Position numbers and translations under genes: made by a program. A stretch of DNA of 5,971 bases from Methylococcales bacterium (GTDB lineage: Bacteria > Pseudomonadota > Gammaproteobacteria > Methylococcales > UBA1147). The notes beneath the pieces were generated by a model that saw nothing but the letters and a program-made list of their open reading frames with translations, was not told the DNA's origin and made no database searches. Shown in pieces: positions 1 to 5,820 of this stretch (the first letter of the stretch is position 1; the number at the start of each line of letters is the position of its first letter). The DNA lies in contig JANXGZ010000321.1 of the NCBI GenBank assembly GCA_024958995.1, positions 1-5,971 on the forward strand, written 5' to 3'.

Positions 1-263
1 GGGTCGAAATGCTTGTCCTCGGGGTCGTGGGCGGTAAAGTCAGGGTAGCTTTCGCGACAGACCTGCATGATGCCGACAATTCCTGGTTCCTTGCAGTTTG
101 AGTGGTAGAAAAAAATCGTGTCGCCGATTTTCATTTCGTCGCGCATCATGTTGCGCGCCTGGTAGTTCCTAACCCCGTCCCAGTGTTCGGTCTGATTCGG
201 TACCTGCTCCAGGTCGTCGATACTGAATTCGCCGGGTTCGGATTTCATCAACCAGTATTTCAT
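1..263 (-). CDS. EVE-domain protein (N-terminal 87 residues; 3' end outside the window)
   Basis: The reading frame starts at an ATG (complement of 261-263) and is still open at the left edge, giving 87 full codons. The protein begins MKYWLMKSEP, followed by FSIDDL (residues 13-18), WDGVRNYQARN (28-38), then MKIGDTIFFYHS (44-55) and PGIVGIMQV (60-68). These are the hallmarks of the EVE family (PUA-like fold, relatives of human THYN1), which normally has about 150-160 residues, so roughly the first 55-60 percent is present. EVE domains are thought to bind modified bases in DNA or RNA; no specific role is established for stand-alone bacterial members. It lies downstream of 6S RNA on the same strand, in the place where fthC (5-formyltetrahydrofolate cyclo-ligase) sits in many relatives. 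No clear Shine-Dalgarno sequence precedes the ATG. The family call is firm; the physiological role is unknown. Confidence 0.92.
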   Translation of the reverse strand, partial: MKYWLMKSEPGEFSIDDLEQVPNQTEHWDGVRNYQARNMMRDEMKIGDTIFFYHSNCKEPGIVGIMQVCRESYPDFTAHDPEDKHFD

Positions 264-321
264 TGGTACTAATCGGGACCAGGTGATTGCTGTTTCGCCG
301 TTGGACGAACAGGACAAGGAT

Positions 322-342
322 GGGCCTTCCAGAGGAAGGCCC
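322..342 (-). terminator. Perfect 9-bp hairpin between 6S RNA and the EVE gene; possible terminator
   Basis: The sequence holds a perfect inverted repeat, GGGCCTTCC - 3-base loop - GGAAGGCCC. It starts 8 bases past the predicted 3' end of 6S RNA, reading leftwards. Position and strength suit a transcript end or a processing barrier behind ssrS. There is no U-run after it on the minus strand; what follows is pyrimidine-rich but mixed, so intrinsic termination is uncertain. It could instead protect the 6S 3' end or form part of the 5' leader of the EVE mRNA. The hairpin is seen directly; its role is inferred. Confidence 0.4.
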
Positions 343-349
343 TAGGCTG

Positions 350-534
350 GCATCTCCCGCCAGCGCCGTAACGCACGTTTTCCCTTGAACCAGTTGGTTC
401 AGGTGGAAGCGTCGTTGATGAATCAGGCTTCCCGCCAAGGGTGGGTATGCACACCATCATCTGACGATTGCCTCCGAGGTTGATAATTAGGCTCAAGAAA
501 TAACCCTGAACGTCTCGTACGAGGCAGGAGACAC
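350..534 (-). ncRNA. ssrS: 6S RNA
   Basis: 6S RNA binds sigma70-RNA polymerase holoenzyme by imitating an open promoter and limits transcription in stationary phase. Three things support the call on the minus strand. (1) The conserved 3'-side hairpin CCTGAACC-AACT-GGTTCAAGG (positions 407-382 region) matches the family signature, with one bulged A compared with E. coli. (2) A TTGAGCC element about 40 bases from the 5' end and GTGTGCAT further in resemble other gammaproteobacterial 6S RNAs. (3) The ends pair in a 12-bp closing stem, GTGTCTCCTGCC (534-523) with GGCGGGAGATGC (361-350), with G-U pairs. The resulting length of about 185 nt is normal for 6S RNA. The location just downstream of zapA is the conserved genomic place of ssrS. 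The exact ends are estimated from the closing stem and may be off by several bases. Open frames across this stretch are not credible genes. Confidence 0.87.
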
Positions 535-542
535 ACGCAGAT

Positions 543-548
543 AGTTTA
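543..548 (-). promoter_or_regulatory. Candidate -10 element of the 6S RNA promoter
   Basis: On the minus strand TAAACT lies 8 bases before the predicted 6S 5' end, the spacing expected of a -10 hexamer. No good -35 hexamer lies 16-18 bases upstream; that space is filled by an A-rich stretch with a run of eight A (complement of 563-570), which might act as a curved or UP-like element. The position supports the call; the sequence match alone is weak. Confidence 0.35.
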
Positions 549-629
549 CAATGGTTTGGAAGTTTTTTTTAGTTTGGAGTTGATTTTTCAACAGTCGAAA
601 AAAGACCTTTTGCACCATCCGGGGTGTAG

Positions 630-938
630 TCAGTCGGTTTCTTGCGTGTCCAGTACCGTGTCAATGCGGTGCTGTATCCTGATCAGCTCATCGTTGATGT
701 CGCCGGGAACCCCGCCCTTCAACTTGCGCATTTGTACCAGTTCGTGGGTAATATTCAGTGCTGCCATCACGGCAATTCGTTCACTGCCCGTGATCCGGGC
801 TGCATCCCGTGCTTCCCGCATCTTTTCGTCAAGGTAGCCGGCCGATTCGAGCAGTTCATCGCGCTCGTTTTCCGAACAGGCAATGCGGTATTCCTTGCCG
901 AGTATCCGGATATTGACCGCTGCCGTCGAATCGGTCAA
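630..938 (-). CDS. zapA: Cell division protein ZapA
   Basis: ZapA binds and bundles FtsZ protofilaments and stabilises the Z-ring at midcell. The protein has the family pattern: an N-terminal strand VNIRILGKEYRIAC (residues 8-21), the helix LLESAGYLDEKMREARD (29-45), the signature ERIAVMAALNI (53-63), and a C-terminal helix expected to form the dimer/tetramer coiled coil. I chose a TTG start (complement of 936-938). It gives 102 residues, normal for ZapA; it follows an AGGG ribosome-binding sequence about 5 bases upstream; and it overlaps the stop of the preceding coiled-coil gene as TTGA. The alternative ATG at 1007 would add 23 residues that do not resemble ZapA and would overlap the upstream gene by 73 bases. 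The gene is probably translationally coupled to its neighbour, and 6S RNA follows on the same strand. No strong terminator is visible after it. Product call is firm, start slightly less so. Confidence 0.93.
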   Translation of the reverse strand: MTDSTAAVNIRILGKEYRIACSENERDELLESAGYLDEKMREARDAARITGSERIAVMAALNITHELVQMRKLKGGVPGDINDELIRIQHRIDTVLDTQETD

Positions 939-1153
939 TTTCCCTGCCCCAGGGTTTTGAGCCTTGTGATCATGGATTCCACCCGGCTTTTCACCAGAGC
1001 GCTGCATTCCATGAGTTGGGCGCGGTTGCGGACCAGCTCCCGTTGTTTTGTCTTAAGGGATTCATTTTCGATTTGCAGTCGCTCGCAAAGGTTTGCCAGC
1101 CGGTTGACCTTCTCTGCGAGTTGTTTCAGTTGCTGGAGCGTATCTTGACTCAT
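935..1153 (-). CDS. Small coiled-coil protein, TIGR02449/ZapB-like
   Basis: This 72-residue protein is predicted to be one long coiled coil. Leucines and other hydrophobics recur with heptad spacing from about residue 5 to 67 (LQQLKQLAEKVNRLANL, then LQIENESLKTKQREL), with no membrane segment or signal peptide. Size, composition and its place directly upstream of zapA match the TIGR02449 family, often annotated as ZapB-like. In E. coli, ZapB joins ZapA to the division machinery and chromosome terminus; whether this family does the same is inference from linkage and shape. Its stop overlaps the zapA start. The ATG (complement of 1151-1153) has no recognisable Shine-Dalgarno; the bases just upstream are CATTCCCCA. 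It heads a leftward operon divergent from ygfB. Confidence 0.85.
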   Translation of the reverse strand: MSQDTLQQLKQLAEKVNRLANLCERLQIENESLKTKQRELVRNRAQLMECSALVKSRVESMITRLKTLGQGN

Positions 1154-1199
1154 TGGGGAATGACCGAATTGAACCAGTTTCCGATGGATTGTCTGTGGA

Positions 1200-1209
1200 T
1201 GTTAGAATA
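1200..1209. promoter_or_regulatory. Candidate overlapping divergent -10 elements between the zapA operon and ygfB
   Basis: The 87-base spacer between the divergent genes holds TGTTAGAAT at 1200-1208, an extended -10 (TGn plus TAGAAT at 1203-1208) reading towards ygfB, about 33 bases before its ATG. Nearly the same bases read on the minus strand as TATTCT (1209-1204), a -10 for the leftward coiled-coil/zapA operon. Neither direction has a good -35 at 16-18 bases. If both are used, polymerases would compete for the site. This rests on motif matching only. Confidence 0.35.
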
Positions 1210-1240
1210 AGGCATTATTTTTTCTAGGTCTAGCAAGGAA

Positions 1241-1792
1241 ATGACCTCCGACGTACCCTACGACGATTACCAATTGATCATTGAAAATAGCGGTGCCGAG
1301 TGTTCGATTGCCGAAGCTCACGGCGTCATGACCGGGATGTTGTGCGTTGATGAGTCGGTCAGCTTCTTTGGCTGGCAGCATGAGTTGAACAGCAGCCGAA
1401 TCCTGACTGGGGAGTTTGACGCTCAAGGAGTAGAACACCTGGGCGCATTATTCGACAGCACTCGGGACCTGATGGCCGCTGGCGGTTTCGGGTTTTCGCC
1501 TTGCCTGCCCGGTGATGATGTTCACATCAGTAACCGTGTCCGCGTGCTGAGCGAATGGTGTCAGGGTTTCCTGCATGGACTGGGTAGTGCAGATATTGAA
1601 ATGTCTTGGCCCGGTGAATGCAAGGAAATCATCAATGACTTCATCGCGATCTCGCAGGTCGATTCGGATTCCGATTCTGAAGATGACGAAGCGTCGCTGA
1701 TGGAACTGGTCGAATACGTTCGGGTCGGTGTGGAACTGATTCGCACCGAGTTGCTGGTGGTGCCTTCAACTGCGCAATCAAAACCCCACTGA
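1241..1792 (+). CDS. ygfB: UPF0149 family protein YgfB
   Basis: This 183-residue acidic cytosolic protein has the UPF0149/YgfB layout: an N-terminal helix with SIAEAHGVMTGMLC (residues 22-35; family pattern AE-HG--G), a middle region with LPGDD (89-93), the segment LSEWCQGFLHGLG (103-115), then EIINDFIAISQV (129-140) and LVEYVRVGVELI (156-167). In Pseudomonas aeruginosa, YgfB affects beta-lactam tolerance through the AlpA/AmpDh3 pathway; in E. coli its role is unclear. Whether that role applies here is unknown. A strikingly acidic stretch with alternating Asp and Ser covers residues 141-150, where relatives also have acidic residues. The ATG gives a length and N-terminus like homologues, but the AAGGA ribosome-binding sequence (1235-1239) is only one base from it, unusually close. 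It is the first gene of the rightward ygfB-pepP-ubiH-ubiI cluster. Confidence 0.93.
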   Translation: MTSDVPYDDYQLIIENSGAECSIAEAHGVMTGMLCVDESVSFFGWQHELNSSRILTGEFDAQGVEHLGALFDSTRDLMAAGGFGFSPCLPGDDVHISNRVRVLSEWCQGFLHGLGSADIEMSWPGECKEIINDFIAISQVDSDSDSEDDEASLMELVEYVRVGVELIRTELLVVPSTAQSKPH

Positions 1793-1842
1793 ATTTCAGC
1801 GACCGGCAGGATCACGGTTCAACCAGTCTCGGGCAAATCAAG

Positions 1843-3153
1843 GTGAAGATAGAAAAAAGCGAATTCAAGCGGCGACGCAAGGAATTCATTCGCATGGTGG
1901 GAGCCGGGAATATTGCGGTTATCGCCAGTGCGCCGGTGAGTCAACGGAACAGGGACGTAGAGTACCCTTACCGGCAAGACAGTGACTTCTATTATCTGAC
2001 CGGATTCGAGGAGTCTGGCGCTCTGGCTGTATTCGTTCCTGGTCGACGGCCGGCGGAGTACATCCTGTTCTGTCGAGAAATGGACGAAACGATGGCGCTC
2101 TGGATCGGCCGCAACGCCGGTTTGAAGGGTGCCAGGGAAGAGTTTGGTGCCGACGATGCGTTCCCCATCGACGATGTGGACGATATTTTGCCCGGGCTGA
2201 TGGAGAACAGGGATAAGGTTTTCTATCCGATGGGCCGGGACAATCACCTGGATCAGCAATTGCTGGATTACGTCAGGCAATTGCGTGATCAGGTGAGGAG
2301 CGGGGTGTCCGCCCCCATGGAGTTCGTCTCGCTTGAGCACCTGCTTCACGAGATGCGGCTTTACAAGAGTCCGGCCGAACAGAATCTCATGCGCAAGGCG
2401 GCTCAGGTCTCTGCAAAGGCGCATGTTCGGGCGATGCAGGCGACTCGGCCGGGGCTTTATGAATACCAGGTAGAAGCTGAACTGATGCATGAATTCACCA
2501 GCAATGGAATGCGCTTTCCCGCTTATCCCTCGATCGTGGCGGGAGGGAACAATGCCTGCGTTCTGCATTACACGGAAAACCGGGACCCGTTGCAGGAAGG
2601 GAGCCTATTGCTGATCGATGCGGGCGCGGAACACCAGAACTACGCTGCGGACATTACCCGTACGTTCCCGATCTCGGGGCGTTTCAGCGAGGCCCAGCGG
2701 GCTCTGTACCAGCTCGTCCTTGACGCCCAGTTGGCCGCCATCGAACAAGTGCGTCCCGGCAGTCACTGGAACGATCCCCACGATGCGGCGATCCGGGTGC
2801 TTACCCGCGGGCTGATTGAATTAGGACTGCTTCAAGGACGCCTAGCCAGCTTAATCAAGGATGAATCCTACAAGAAATTCTACATGCACCGTACCGGTCA
2901 CTGGTTGGGAATGGATGTACACGACGTCGGAGACTATAAGGTAGACGGCAAATGGAGGCTTCTCGAACCCGGGATGGTCCTGACGGTTGAACCCGGCCTT
3001 TATGTTGCAGCCGATTGCAAGGACGTTGACCAGAAATGGCGCGGAATCGGTATCCGGATCGAGGATGATGTGCTGGTAACGCAAGGCGGCTGCGAGGTGC
3101 TGTCGGCCAATGTTCCGAAGACCGTTTCCGAGATTGAACAACTGATGGCCTGA
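1843..3153 (+). CDS. pepP: Xaa-Pro aminopeptidase P (peptidase M24B)
   Basis: PepP removes an N-terminal residue when proline is second, a bond most aminopeptidases cannot cut. The 436-residue product (E. coli: 441) has an N-terminal AMP_N domain (about 4-135, with FKRRRKEF and YPYRQDSDFYYLTGF) and a C-terminal pita-bread peptidase M24 domain (about 176-415). All metal ligands of the dimanganese site are visible by alignment to the E. coli family pattern: Asp259 (LIDAG), Asp270 (ADITRTFP), His353 (GHWLG), Glu383 (TVEPGLY) and Glu407 (GIRIEDD). His242 (LHYTEN) and His360 (DVHDVG) are also present, so the enzyme should be active. No signal peptide is seen, so it is cytosolic. The start is GTG at 1843; no ATG, GTG or TTG lies upstream in frame after the ygfB stop, and the N-terminus aligns with homologues. 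The Shine-Dalgarno is weak. It lies 50 bases after ygfB and 4 bases before ubiH. Confidence 0.97.
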   Translation: MKIEKSEFKRRRKEFIRMVGAGNIAVIASAPVSQRNRDVEYPYRQDSDFYYLTGFEESGALAVFVPGRRPAEYILFCREMDETMALWIGRNAGLKGAREEFGADDAFPIDDVDDILPGLMENRDKVFYPMGRDNHLDQQLLDYVRQLRDQVRSGVSAPMEFVSLEHLLHEMRLYKSPAEQNLMRKAAQVSAKAHVRAMQATRPGLYEYQVEAELMHEFTSNGMRFPAYPSIVAGGNNACVLHYTENRDPLQEGSLLLIDAGAEHQNYAADITRTFPISGRFSEAQRALYQLVLDAQLAAIEQVRPGSHWNDPHDAAIRVLTRGLIELGLLQGRLASLIKDESYKKFYMHRTGHWLGMDVHDVGDYKVDGKWRLLEPGMVLTVEPGLYVAADCKDVDQKWRGIGIRIEDDVLVTQGGCEVLSANVPKTVSEIEQLMA

Positions 3154-3157
3154 CCGA

Positions 3158-4372
3158 ATGTCTTCCGACTATGACATCGTCATCATCGGTGGCGGACTTT
3201 CCGGCGGGAGCCTGGCACTGGCCTTGCAGGATACCGGGTACAGCGTTGCCGTGGTTGAAGCCGTTACCGATGAACAGCGCCGTTCCTCTCCTGCGGGCAG
3301 ACGTGCACTGGCCCTGTCCTACGGCACGGTGAATCTTCTTCGGTCGCTGGGAATCTGGGACGGGGTGGCCGAAAAGAGCGCGGCCATCCGCGACATTCAC
3401 GTGTCTGATCGGGGTCATTTCGCCAAAGCCCGTCTTTCGGCAGAGAAGGAAGGGGTCGATGCGCTTGGCTATGTGATCACGGCGGGAGTGCTGGAAGATC
3501 ATATCTCGGACATCCTTGAATCATCGCCAATTGAACGGATCTGTCCGGCCCGGCTGATGGGCTTTAGTGCTGGTTCTGAGAGTGTTTGCCTGACGCTACG
3601 CCGAGGCGAGGAGGACCTCACTCCCGTTACTCGCTTGCTGGTTGGAGCGGATGGGGTTCAGTCGTCGGTCCGGCGTTTCCTGAACATTGGCTTGGAAACT
3701 CGGGATTACCGACAAACGGCAATCGTTACCGTGATCAGGCCGGAAGTGGACCCTCTTGGCATGGCGTTCGAACGCTTTACCTCAACCGGGCCTCTGGCGG
3801 TTCTGCCGATGGTGAATGGCTGTTGTTCGGTGGTCTGGACGCAGACGGCGGAAGAGGCGGAACGGATCATGGCGCTGGATGACCAGGATTTTCGGGCCCG
3901 CCTCCAGGATGCTTTCGGGTTCCGACTCGGGCAGATTGAACTGGAATCTATCCGGGTTCAGTTCCCGCTTGAACTGGTTCGGGCAGAGACCATGATCGGG
4001 CCGCGTAGCGTACTGGTAGGCAACTCGGCTCACCAGTTGCACCCCGTTGCCGGGCAGGGCTTCAATCTGGGTATTCGGGATATAGCCTTGCTCGCGGAAA
4101 TGATCATTGATGATGCTGGCAAGGACTGTGATCCTGGAGCACCGCGCCTGATCGAGGCCTATGCCGAAGCCCGACGCACCGACCATGAGGCCGTGATCCG
4201 CTTTACCGACGGGGTGGTCAGGGTTTTCTCGAACGACTGGTTTCCGGCGGCGGGTGCAAGAGGTCTTGGGCTGTTTTTCCTGGACCGCTGCAATATGGCT
4301 AAACACTGGCTGACACGACATGCGATGGGGCTTGGTGGACGGGTGCCTCGAATTGGAAGCAGGCCGGAGTGA
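3158..4372 (+). CDS. ubiH: 2-octaprenyl-6-methoxyphenol hydroxylase UbiH (FAD monooxygenase)
   Basis: UbiH is the flavin monooxygenase that hydroxylates C1 of the ubiquinone ring precursor, acting with other Ubi proteins in a complex on lipid intermediates. The 404-residue protein shows the UbiH/UbiF/VisC/COQ6 fingerprints: the ADP-binding GGGLSG (11-16) with Glu34 ending the second strand; RRALALS (48-54); the DG motif VGADGVQSSVR (162-172); and the second FAD motif GNSAHQLHPVAGQGFNLG (288-305). The Asn in place of the usual Asp in that GD motif is also found in E. coli UbiH (GNAAQTLHP), which supports UbiH over its paralogues. No membrane segment is evident. The start ATG is 4 bases after the pepP stop with no strong ribosome-binding site, suggesting coupled translation; the stop overlaps the next gene. 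The reaction is assigned by family and by gene order. Confidence 0.93.
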   Translation: MSSDYDIVIIGGGLSGGSLALALQDTGYSVAVVEAVTDEQRRSSPAGRRALALSYGTVNLLRSLGIWDGVAEKSAAIRDIHVSDRGHFAKARLSAEKEGVDALGYVITAGVLEDHISDILESSPIERICPARLMGFSAGSESVCLTLRRGEEDLTPVTRLLVGADGVQSSVRRFLNIGLETRDYRQTAIVTVIRPEVDPLGMAFERFTSTGPLAVLPMVNGCCSVVWTQTAEEAERIMALDDQDFRARLQDAFGFRLGQIELESIRVQFPLELVRAETMIGPRSVLVGNSAHQLHPVAGQGFNLGIRDIALLAEMIIDDAGKDCDPGAPRLIEAYAEARRTDHEAVIRFTDGVVRVFSNDWFPAAGARGLGLFFLDRCNMAKHWLTRHAMGLGGRVPRIGSRPE

Positions 4373-5598
4373 GTCGGCACTTGGAGGTTTGTGATGTGGC
4401 TGTCGTCGGCGGCGGAATGGTCGGCGCAACACTGGCCTGTATCCTGGCACGCGCCGGTATCCGAACGGTTCTGCTGGAAGGGCGTCCTCCTGTGCGGGAA
4501 TGGCCTGAGAATACGACCGACCTTCGGGTTTCGGCCCTGACCATGGCCAGCCGCACGGTACTGGATACGCTGGGTGTGTGGCCGTCCATTGCCGCTCGCC
4601 GGACCGAGGCCTATCGGTTCATGAAAGTCTGGGACGGCGATTTCGGGGGGCAGTTATTCTTCGATGGTGCAGACATCGGCCATGACGTTCTCGGTTACAT
4701 CGTAGAGAACAGGGTTTCCGTGGTGGCACTGTGGGATTTTTTCGAGAACCTGCCGGATGCACGTCTTCTGTGCCCGGCAAGGGTGGCCAGTTTGGAATCG
4801 GCAGAAGATGGCTGCACGCTTTCACTGGAGGACGGCAACTCTGTTCTGGCTGACCTGGTGGTTGCTGCGGATGGTGGTGAGTCAGCCGTGCGTTCGATGG
4901 CCGGGATGAGTGTCAAGGGTTGGGGGTATCGGCAGGCAGCACTGGTCGCCACTGTTGAAACCAGTGAATCTCATAATGAAACTGCTTACCAGCGATTCTT
5001 GCCGCAAGGGCCGCTGGCTTTCCTGCCCGTGGGCAAAAACCTGTCGTCGATTGTATGGACCTCGAGTACAGACACTACTCGCGGTTATCTCGAAATGCAG
5101 GAAAGCCAGTTTATCGAAGAACTCGAGCACGCCAGCGGCGGATTACTGGGCTCGTTGGCGCTGGCAGGGAAACGGGGATCGTTCCCATTGAAGCTGCAGT
5201 ACGCGCCGGACTATTTCCGTGGACGGGTAGTGCTGGTTGGTGATTCTGCGCATACTGTGCATCCGCTCGCGGGCCAGGGGGCCAACTTGGGAATTCTGGA
5301 TGCGGCGGCGCTAGCGGAACTGGTTGTTGCGGCCCGGGCCAGCGGCAGGTCCATTTCCGGTAGGAGCACCCTTCGTAGGTACGAACGCTGGCGCAAGGGC
5401 GACAACATGGCCATGATGATGGGTATGGACTTGCTGGATCGTTTTTTTGTGCGTTTTCCGCAAGGCTTTGGCCATTTACGCTCCATGGGCATGAATGTCA
5501 TCGACAAGACGGGGCCGCTAAAGAACTTTTTCAACCGGTACGCCATGGGCCTTCGAGGAGACCTACCGGCCCTGGCTTATGGGAAAGCCTATTGGTAG
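4369..5598 (+). CDS. ubiI: 2-octaprenylphenol hydroxylase UbiI/VisC family (FAD monooxygenase)
   Basis: This is a second flavin hydroxylase of ubiquinone synthesis, most likely the C5 enzyme UbiI (formerly VisC). It has 409 residues. Motifs in order are GGGMVG (14-19) with Glu37 closing the dinucleotide fold; DLRVSAL (51-57); the DG motif AADGGESAVR (166-175); and the complete second FAD motif GDSAHTVHPLAGQGANLG (291-308), followed by a C-terminal helical region that ends near AMGLRGDLP (392-400). It is a paralogue of the adjacent UbiH; the pair probably arose by an old duplication. The GTG start overlaps the ubiH stop as GTGA, with AGG (4361-4363) upstream as a possible ribosome-binding site. 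Gene order pepP-ubiH-ubiI matches E. coli and supports UbiI, but regioselectivity varies in this family (UbiF, UbiL and UbiM are relatives), so C5 versus C6 or dual activity cannot be settled from sequence alone. Confidence 0.88.
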   Translation: MSRHLEVCDVAVVGGGMVGATLACILARAGIRTVLLEGRPPVREWPENTTDLRVSALTMASRTVLDTLGVWPSIAARRTEAYRFMKVWDGDFGGQLFFDGADIGHDVLGYIVENRVSVVALWDFFENLPDARLLCPARVASLESAEDGCTLSLEDGNSVLADLVVAADGGESAVRSMAGMSVKGWGYRQAALVATVETSESHNETAYQRFLPQGPLAFLPVGKNLSSIVWTSSTDTTRGYLEMQESQFIEELEHASGGLLGSLALAGKRGSFPLKLQYAPDYFRGRVVLVGDSAHTVHPLAGQGANLGILDAAALAELVVAARASGRSISGRSTLRRYERWRKGDNMAMMMGMDLLDRFFVRFPQGFGHLRSMGMNVIDKTGPLKNFFNRYAMGLRGDLPALAYGKAYW

Positions 5599-5820
5599 TC
5601 CATTTGGTCGATTAATCCTTTGTTATTCGGTTCTCCGATCGAACCACATCGGGACACCGCACCAAGAATTTAATTCATCATTACCGGCGGCATTGGATCT
5701 AGTGATATCGGGTGATGTTTTTGCAGCAGGTTTGACTGCAGAAGGGTAGCGGTCAACGGTTGTCGCGGGGAGCTATTCTCTGGTTGAGCGGGTGATCGGA
5801 GATTTGGTTGATGCAACTGG
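5599..5820 (+). other. Intergenic region between ubiI and the rRNA promoter, no gene seen
   Basis: I see no credible coding region here. The only sizeable open frame (minus strand, about 70 codons over 5670-5882) crosses the rRNA promoter and has a low-complexity sequence, so I reject it. Two weak inverted repeats are present: GGTTC/GAACC (5629-5633 and 5641-5645) and TGCAG/CTGCA (5722-5726 and 5736-5740). Neither is followed by a T-run, so no convincing intrinsic terminator for the ubi operon is visible. The segment may hold Fis or other activator sites for the downstream rRNA promoter, but none is clear by eye. Confidence 0.6.

Noticed and set aside
169..496. Open frames of 75-89 codons on the minus strand across the 6S RNA region
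   Set aside because: They overlap the recognised 6S RNA and EVE gene, have no family-like features, and use frames explained by the RNA gene.
579..592. GTTGA-TTTT-TCAAC inverted repeat near the 6S promoter
   Set aside because: It is a 5-bp AT-rich stem with no U-run on either strand after it; it is too weak to call.
598..626. Possible intrinsic terminator behind zapA (CACC/GGTG stem, then a T6 run on the minus strand)
   Set aside because: The stem is only 4 bp, and 9 bases lie between it and the T-run, so it does not form a convincing terminator.
642..1148. Plus-strand open frame of 168 codons
   Set aside because: It is antisense to zapA and the ZapB-like gene, which both have clear family sequence; the frame is a shadow.
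1819..2568. Minus-strand open frame of 249 codons
   Set aside because: It lies entirely opposite pepP, whose full set of catalytic residues is intact. It is a codon-bias shadow.
2855..3502. Minus-strand open frame of 215 codons spanning pepP and ubiH
   Set aside because: It is antisense to two well-supported genes and has a composition typical of a shadow frame.
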